A stretch of 64,000 nucleotides of DNA from Pedobacter sp. MC2016-05. GTDB taxonomy: Bacteria; Bacteroidota; Bacteroidia; Sphingobacteriales; Sphingobacteriaceae. The position numbers and the translations under genes are program-made. The notes below the pieces were generated by a model. That model was given only the letters and a program-made list of their open reading frames with translations, did not search any database and was not told the DNA's origin. This document shows, one piece after another, positions 60,970-64,000 of this stretch. Within the stretch, counting starts at the first letter, position 1; each line of letters opens with the position of its first letter. Location: positions 1-64,000 of the forward strand of contig NZ_JAPIVT010000016.1 of the NCBI RefSeq assembly GCF_026239735.1, written 5' to 3'.

Positions 60970-61125
60970 ATTTTATGATTTATTTAAACTAAACATTCTG
61001 TTTTTAACGATTTCTAAACTTTTCAGTGGCACTCCTTCGAAACCATTCGCTTAACTCAGTAAATCTAATTTGGGGTTCGCTGCTTTTAGGTTTTATTGAT
61101 CCTTAAACAAAACCGTAAAAGTTAC

Positions 61126-61764
61126 TCAGGGCTTCTTTAAAAATTCTTTTGCGTCGATGGTTATGAATTCCTTTTCTTCTTCATCCCATAAATACGATTT
61201 GTAATAAACAGCCTCGTCATCCATTTTCTCCTTACAAATACCAGCAATAAATAGTTGGCTGGTAGATTTGCAAACTACACGATCTTCGGCAAAAAGGCAT
61301 GAGTTTTCTTCGCCCAAAGGCAAATCGTAAATTTTCCCATCCCGAACATCCATCATAAAACCCATAATACAACTGGCACCACAACCAAAAGTTGCTAAAA
61401 TATAATGTCCTGCGAAATCAACTTCATCTCGCTCGTACGCTTCGGTAATTTTGGTTTTAAAATCTTTCGCTTCTGGGTTATCTGCCCAATTTAAGGGTGC
61501 TTTTGTAAAGTTTTTGTCTTCCTCTACAGCATATTTTTCAAAATTTATAGCATCCCAATAGTTTGGCTCAACTTCAACTGTTTCGTTATCCGTTACTGGC
61601 GTATCCATAGTAGTTTTATCTACCATTTTCTTGGGTTCATCAACCGGTGCCGCAATTGATGTTAGCGTATCCGCTCTTAACTGTTCGGCATCTTGTGTTT
61701 TAGGCTTATTATTGCAACCAACAGCAATAAAAATTATTACCAAAAAAGCTATCAATCGTGTCAT
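61126..61764 (-). CDS. Lipoprotein with GCGASC motif
   Basis: 212 residues with a lipobox (FLVIIFIAVGC). The domain contains VDFAGHYILATFGCGASCIMGFMMDVRDGKIYDLP, a pattern seen across many uncharacterised bacterial proteins. It is followed by EENSCLFAEDRVVCKSTSQLFIAG. The four to five Cys likely form disulfides. A long acidic linker separates the lipid anchor from the domain. The gene starts 16 bases after the upstream stop, so it is part of the unit headed at 62949. Confidence 0.75.
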   Translation of the reverse strand: MTRLIAFLVIIFIAVGCNNKPKTQDAEQLRADTLTSIAAPVDEPKKMVDKTTMDTPVTDNETVEVEPNYWDAINFEKYAVEEDKNFTKAPLNWADNPEAKDFKTKITEAYERDEVDFAGHYILATFGCGASCIMGFMMDVRDGKIYDLPLGEENSCLFAEDRVVCKSTSQLFIAGICKEKMDDEAVYYKSYLWDEEEKEFITIDAKEFLKKP

Positions 61765-61779
61765 ATTGCTTGCCTACAA

Positions 61780-62301
61780 TTAGTTGGTTTTATATTTATT
61801 TACCGTTGCCTGATTATAGAAAGTAATACCGAATTTTGTTTCTCCTTTTATGGGGTCGTCTTCTAAAACTTTTTCTTTGGTAATCACAAAATTTTGACCG
61901 TTTTTTTCCAGTTCTATCCGTTCTGGAGTATCATCAATAACTTTTGCACCATGCTTATAAAAAGAATAAACTTTACTGACATCATCAGATGTAAAAGAAT
62001 AGATATCTCCTTCCAATTCATTGTTCTTATCGGTTGATACATTAATATAAGTAGCCTGGCTACCTGGATACATTTGTAATAGTTTGGCCACCGGTTCGGG
62101 ATATTTATCGGCCCCCGAACCTTCGCGGTAATAATAATTCATACCACCTTTATCATTGGCTTCCCCTTTTTCTGCTTCGTTATCCTCAAATGAATTTATA
62201 GCCCAGGCTGATAAAAGTAGAATTGGCATACCAATAGCAATGCATTTAAGCAAGAATTTTAATCGCTCCTTATTGGTTAAAAAGAATGTAACGTTTGACA
62301 T
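61780..62301 (-). CDS. Membrane-anchored hypothetical protein
   Basis: 173 residues with one helix at about 16-36 (KCIAIGMPILLLSAWAI) and an external domain. Features are YPEPVAKLLQMYPGSQATYINV, DVSKVYSFYKHGAKVIDDT and IKGETKFGITFYNQ. This looks like a small alpha/beta domain. No family was recognised. It lies between the zinc-ribbon gene and the GCGASC lipoprotein gene. Confidence 0.68.
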   Translation of the reverse strand: MSNVTFFLTNKERLKFLLKCIAIGMPILLLSAWAINSFEDNEAEKGEANDKGGMNYYYREGSGADKYPEPVAKLLQMYPGSQATYINVSTDKNNELEGDIYSFTSDDVSKVYSFYKHGAKVIDDTPERIELEKNGQNFVITKEKVLEDDPIKGETKFGITFYNQATVNKYKTN

Positions 62302-62337
62302 CGTTCTTGATTTTTATTTATAAAATGATTTCAACAA

Positions 62338-62949
62338 TTATTTTTCAGCTTTTTCAACATCGATCAGTTTTCGATCGCTAATCATCTGCTCTAATTCACT
62401 CTTTGTAAATTTGGTTTCATTCTTTGAATAATTATCAGCTTCATTCTTCATTAATTGATCAAGCTGACTTGGCTTACGTGCAACTTCATTGTGCTTTACA
62501 ACAGTAACCGTATCGCCGTTTACGGCAATTACTTTATACAAAGCATAGTTTCTATTTCCGTCTTTTACTTGATAAACATCATTAACAATGGGTGTTTTAA
62601 TATCAGCTTTGCTAGCCCCACCAAAAACAACAACGCCAATAACGAATGCCATAAACAAACCAATTAAAATTAAGCCGGTGCGGTATACCCATGGTGTTTT
62701 TGCTTGGGACTTTTCTTGCTCGTAAACCGTTTTCAATCCATCAGGCATTTCGTTATTATATAAAACCTGTTTGCAATGGCTGCACTGGCTCGCCCCAACT
62801 TTGCTATATGGAAACATGGGAATCCAAAAGATGTGAAAATATTTAACCGCAAAAACTAAGCTCACAGTTTGCGTAGATCCACAATTGTGGCAATTCGCCT
62901 TGGCTCCACTACCTGTTAAAATTTTTGATCTTGTTCCGAAGATTATCAT
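62338..62949 (-). CDS. Zinc-ribbon membrane protein, first gene of unit
   Basis: 203 residues. The N-terminal zinc ribbon has Cys20-xx-Cys23 and Cys56-xx-Cys59, with the block FAVKYFHIFWIPMFPYSK between, a conserved architecture of zinc-ribbon membrane proteins. One helix lies at about 90-112. A periplasmic part includes DGNRNYALYKVIAVNGDTVTVV and a helical tail. Function unknown. The direct-repeat element at 63025-63054 is 76 bases upstream of its ATG and is shared with the divergent gene at 63196. Confidence 0.78.
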   Translation of the reverse strand: MIIFGTRSKILTGSGAKANCHNCGSTQTVSLVFAVKYFHIFWIPMFPYSKVGASQCSHCKQVLYNNEMPDGLKTVYEQEKSQAKTPWVYRTGLILIGLFMAFVIGVVVFGGASKADIKTPIVNDVYQVKDGNRNYALYKVIAVNGDTVTVVKHNEVARKPSQLDQLMKNEADNYSKNETKFTKSELEQMISDRKLIDVEKAEK

Positions 62950-63024
62950 ATCCTATTATGTAAAATGATTGAATAGTTTAAGGATTAAACATATCCATAA
63001 TCTGCTGTTTTAACTAGCGCCAAT

Positions 63025-63054
63025 TATAATTCGCTGGGTTTCGATTACAATTCG
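63025..63054 (-). promoter_or_regulatory. Direct-repeat element, copy F
   Basis: Half-sites TATAATTCG (63025-63033) and TACAATTCG (63046-63054), 21 bp apart, with the spacer CTGGGTTTCGAT. It lies between the minus-strand unit at 62949 and the plus-strand gene at 63196. Confidence 0.72.
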
Positions 63055-63195
63055 TAGTCATTTGATTGTTTTTTAAAATCCATTGTTGAACATTAATGCT
63101 TACAAATGACCCGTTATAATTAATCTTCATGCCTCAAATTTGATTTTCTAATTTGCTTTGCATAAATTGAGAACAGTCTTAAAGTATTATAACCC

Positions 63196-63972
63196 ATGAA
63201 AAGATTTCTGCTAATCATTTTTTTAGCCAGCACATTATCCTTGCAGGCACAAACCATCATGAACAATTATAAATATATCATTGTGCCTGAAAGGTTTAGC
63301 TTCTTAAAAAAGGTTAATCAATACAATTTAAATACACTTACGAAAAGCTTGTTCGAAGAACGAGGTTTCACCGTTTATTACGATAATTTAGAATTACCAA
63401 CTGAAATTGCCAGCGATAAATGCAAGGCTTTAACTGTTGATATTGAAGAGAATAACAGCATGTTCTCTACCAACCTCACCCTTTTACTAAAAGATTGTAA
63501 AGGCGCTTTAGTATTAAAAAGTAAGCAAGGAAAAAGCAGAGAAAAAGATTACCAGGCTTCTTACAATGAAGCGCTGAATGCAGCTTTTGCATCGCTCCCT
63601 GATTTTAGCAAAACGCCAATAACTGAGGCAAAACCCATTGCCACAGCACCTCAAACCGAACCTGTAAAAGCAGCGGTAATAACGGAACCTGTAAAGGCAG
63701 TAAAACAGGAAGCCTCGCCAGCTACAGCCAAAGAAAACAAACCGTCGGCGGCCACGCTAATTCCTCAAGCCAATGCGCTTGGCTTCGATTTATTAGATGC
63801 CACATCAAAAAAAATATTTACCCTATTAAAAACTTCTTTAACAGATGTTTTTATTGCCAATACAATTAATAAAACGGGCATTGTTTTCAAGAAAAAAGGA
63901 AATTGGTTTTACGAATATTATAAAGATGGGGCCGTAACGACAGAACAGCTTTCTATTAACCTCGACAAATAA
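63196..63972 (+). CDS. Secreted hypothetical protein
   Basis: 258 residues with a signal peptide (FLLIIFLASTLSLQAQ). The domain at 20-130 has YKYIIVPERFSFLKKVNQYNLNTL, LFEERGFTVYYDN and CKALTVDIEENNSMFSTNLTLLL, ending in a helix (SYNEALNAAFASLPDF). A Pro/Ala/Thr/Lys-rich linker follows, with two VKA-type repeats (EPVKAAVITEPVKAVKQE). A short C-terminal beta domain begins TLIPQANALGFDLLD. It resembles a conserved Bacteroidetes family of unknown function. It is divergent from the minus-strand island and not part of it by direction. Confidence 0.75.
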   Translation: MKRFLLIIFLASTLSLQAQTIMNNYKYIIVPERFSFLKKVNQYNLNTLTKSLFEERGFTVYYDNLELPTEIASDKCKALTVDIEENNSMFSTNLTLLLKDCKGALVLKSKQGKSREKDYQASYNEALNAAFASLPDFSKTPITEAKPIATAPQTEPVKAAVITEPVKAVKQEASPATAKENKPSAATLIPQANALGFDLLDATSKKIFTLLKTSLTDVFIANTINKTGIVFKKKGNWFYEYYKDGAVTTEQLSINLDK

Positions 63973-64000
63973 GGCGGAAGGATCTGAGCAGCGAAAATAC

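Noticed and set aside
61035..61080. Further copy of the direct-repeat element upstream of the TonB-like gene
   Set aside because: Two TTCGC marks occur, but 30 bp apart and without the CTGG spacer, so they do not meet the 21-bp rule.

Overview
The window looks like a chromosomal segment from a Bacteroidetes bacterium of the Sphingobacteriaceae type, most like Pedobacter. This is inferred from low GC, the rarity of strong Shine-Dalgarno sequences, many SPII lipoproteins with a Cys-Lys-Lys start after cleavage, a TonB-dependent receptor, and families common in that group (DUF4142, DUF4625, LytS/LytTR pairs, ECF sigma factors). No rRNA, tRNA, CRISPR array, phage or IS element was seen.

Layout. 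(1) 1-3.1 kb: the 3' end of a TonB-dependent receptor, two DUF4625 lipoproteins (the first frameshifted) and an AztD-like beta-propeller lipoprotein. This reads as a histidine-rich metal-acquisition operon, probably for zinc. (2) 3.1-15.5 kb: housekeeping and stress genes: DUF4142 proteins, single-domain response regulators, a voltage-gated-type K+ channel with a zinc ribbon, a GlcG/HbpS protein, a DUF421 membrane protein, a luciferase-like monooxygenase, an ECF sigma factor, a NarL-type regulator, a PAS histidine kinase and a SelW-like protein. (3) 15.6-18.9 kb: pta-ackA. (4) 19.0-28 kb: an ergothioneine locus. egtB and egtD lie in one overlapping minus-strand operon with a permease/binding-protein fusion (EgtU-like), its ATPase (EgtV-like) and a MerA-like flavin disulfide reductase. 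A class V PLP enzyme, an EgtE candidate, converges on egtD. (5) 28-38.9 kb: a second ECF sigma factor, a LytTR regulator and TPR histidine kinase, a carboxylesterase, a PA2169-type four-helix protein, an SDR and a PQQ-type sugar dehydrogenase.

(6) 39-63 kb: about 30 minus-strand genes for lipoproteins, secreted proteins and small membrane proteins, nearly all uncharacterised, arranged as six operons. A 30-bp element made of two 9-bp direct repeats (TATAATTCG) 21 bp apart, with a conserved spacer, lies upstream of five of these operons. The sixth has a contracted copy. This looks like an undescribed regulon island. Its content (XAC2610-like calcium-loop proteins, YwqK/MORN-like, DKNYY-like and GIDE-like proteins, broken genes) could fit an array of orphan immunity or envelope-stress proteins, but the function is unproven.

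Three or more genes carry single-base losses in short homopolymers, and two neighbouring genes carry in-frame TAG codons. Sequencing error and real gene decay both need to be considered for these.
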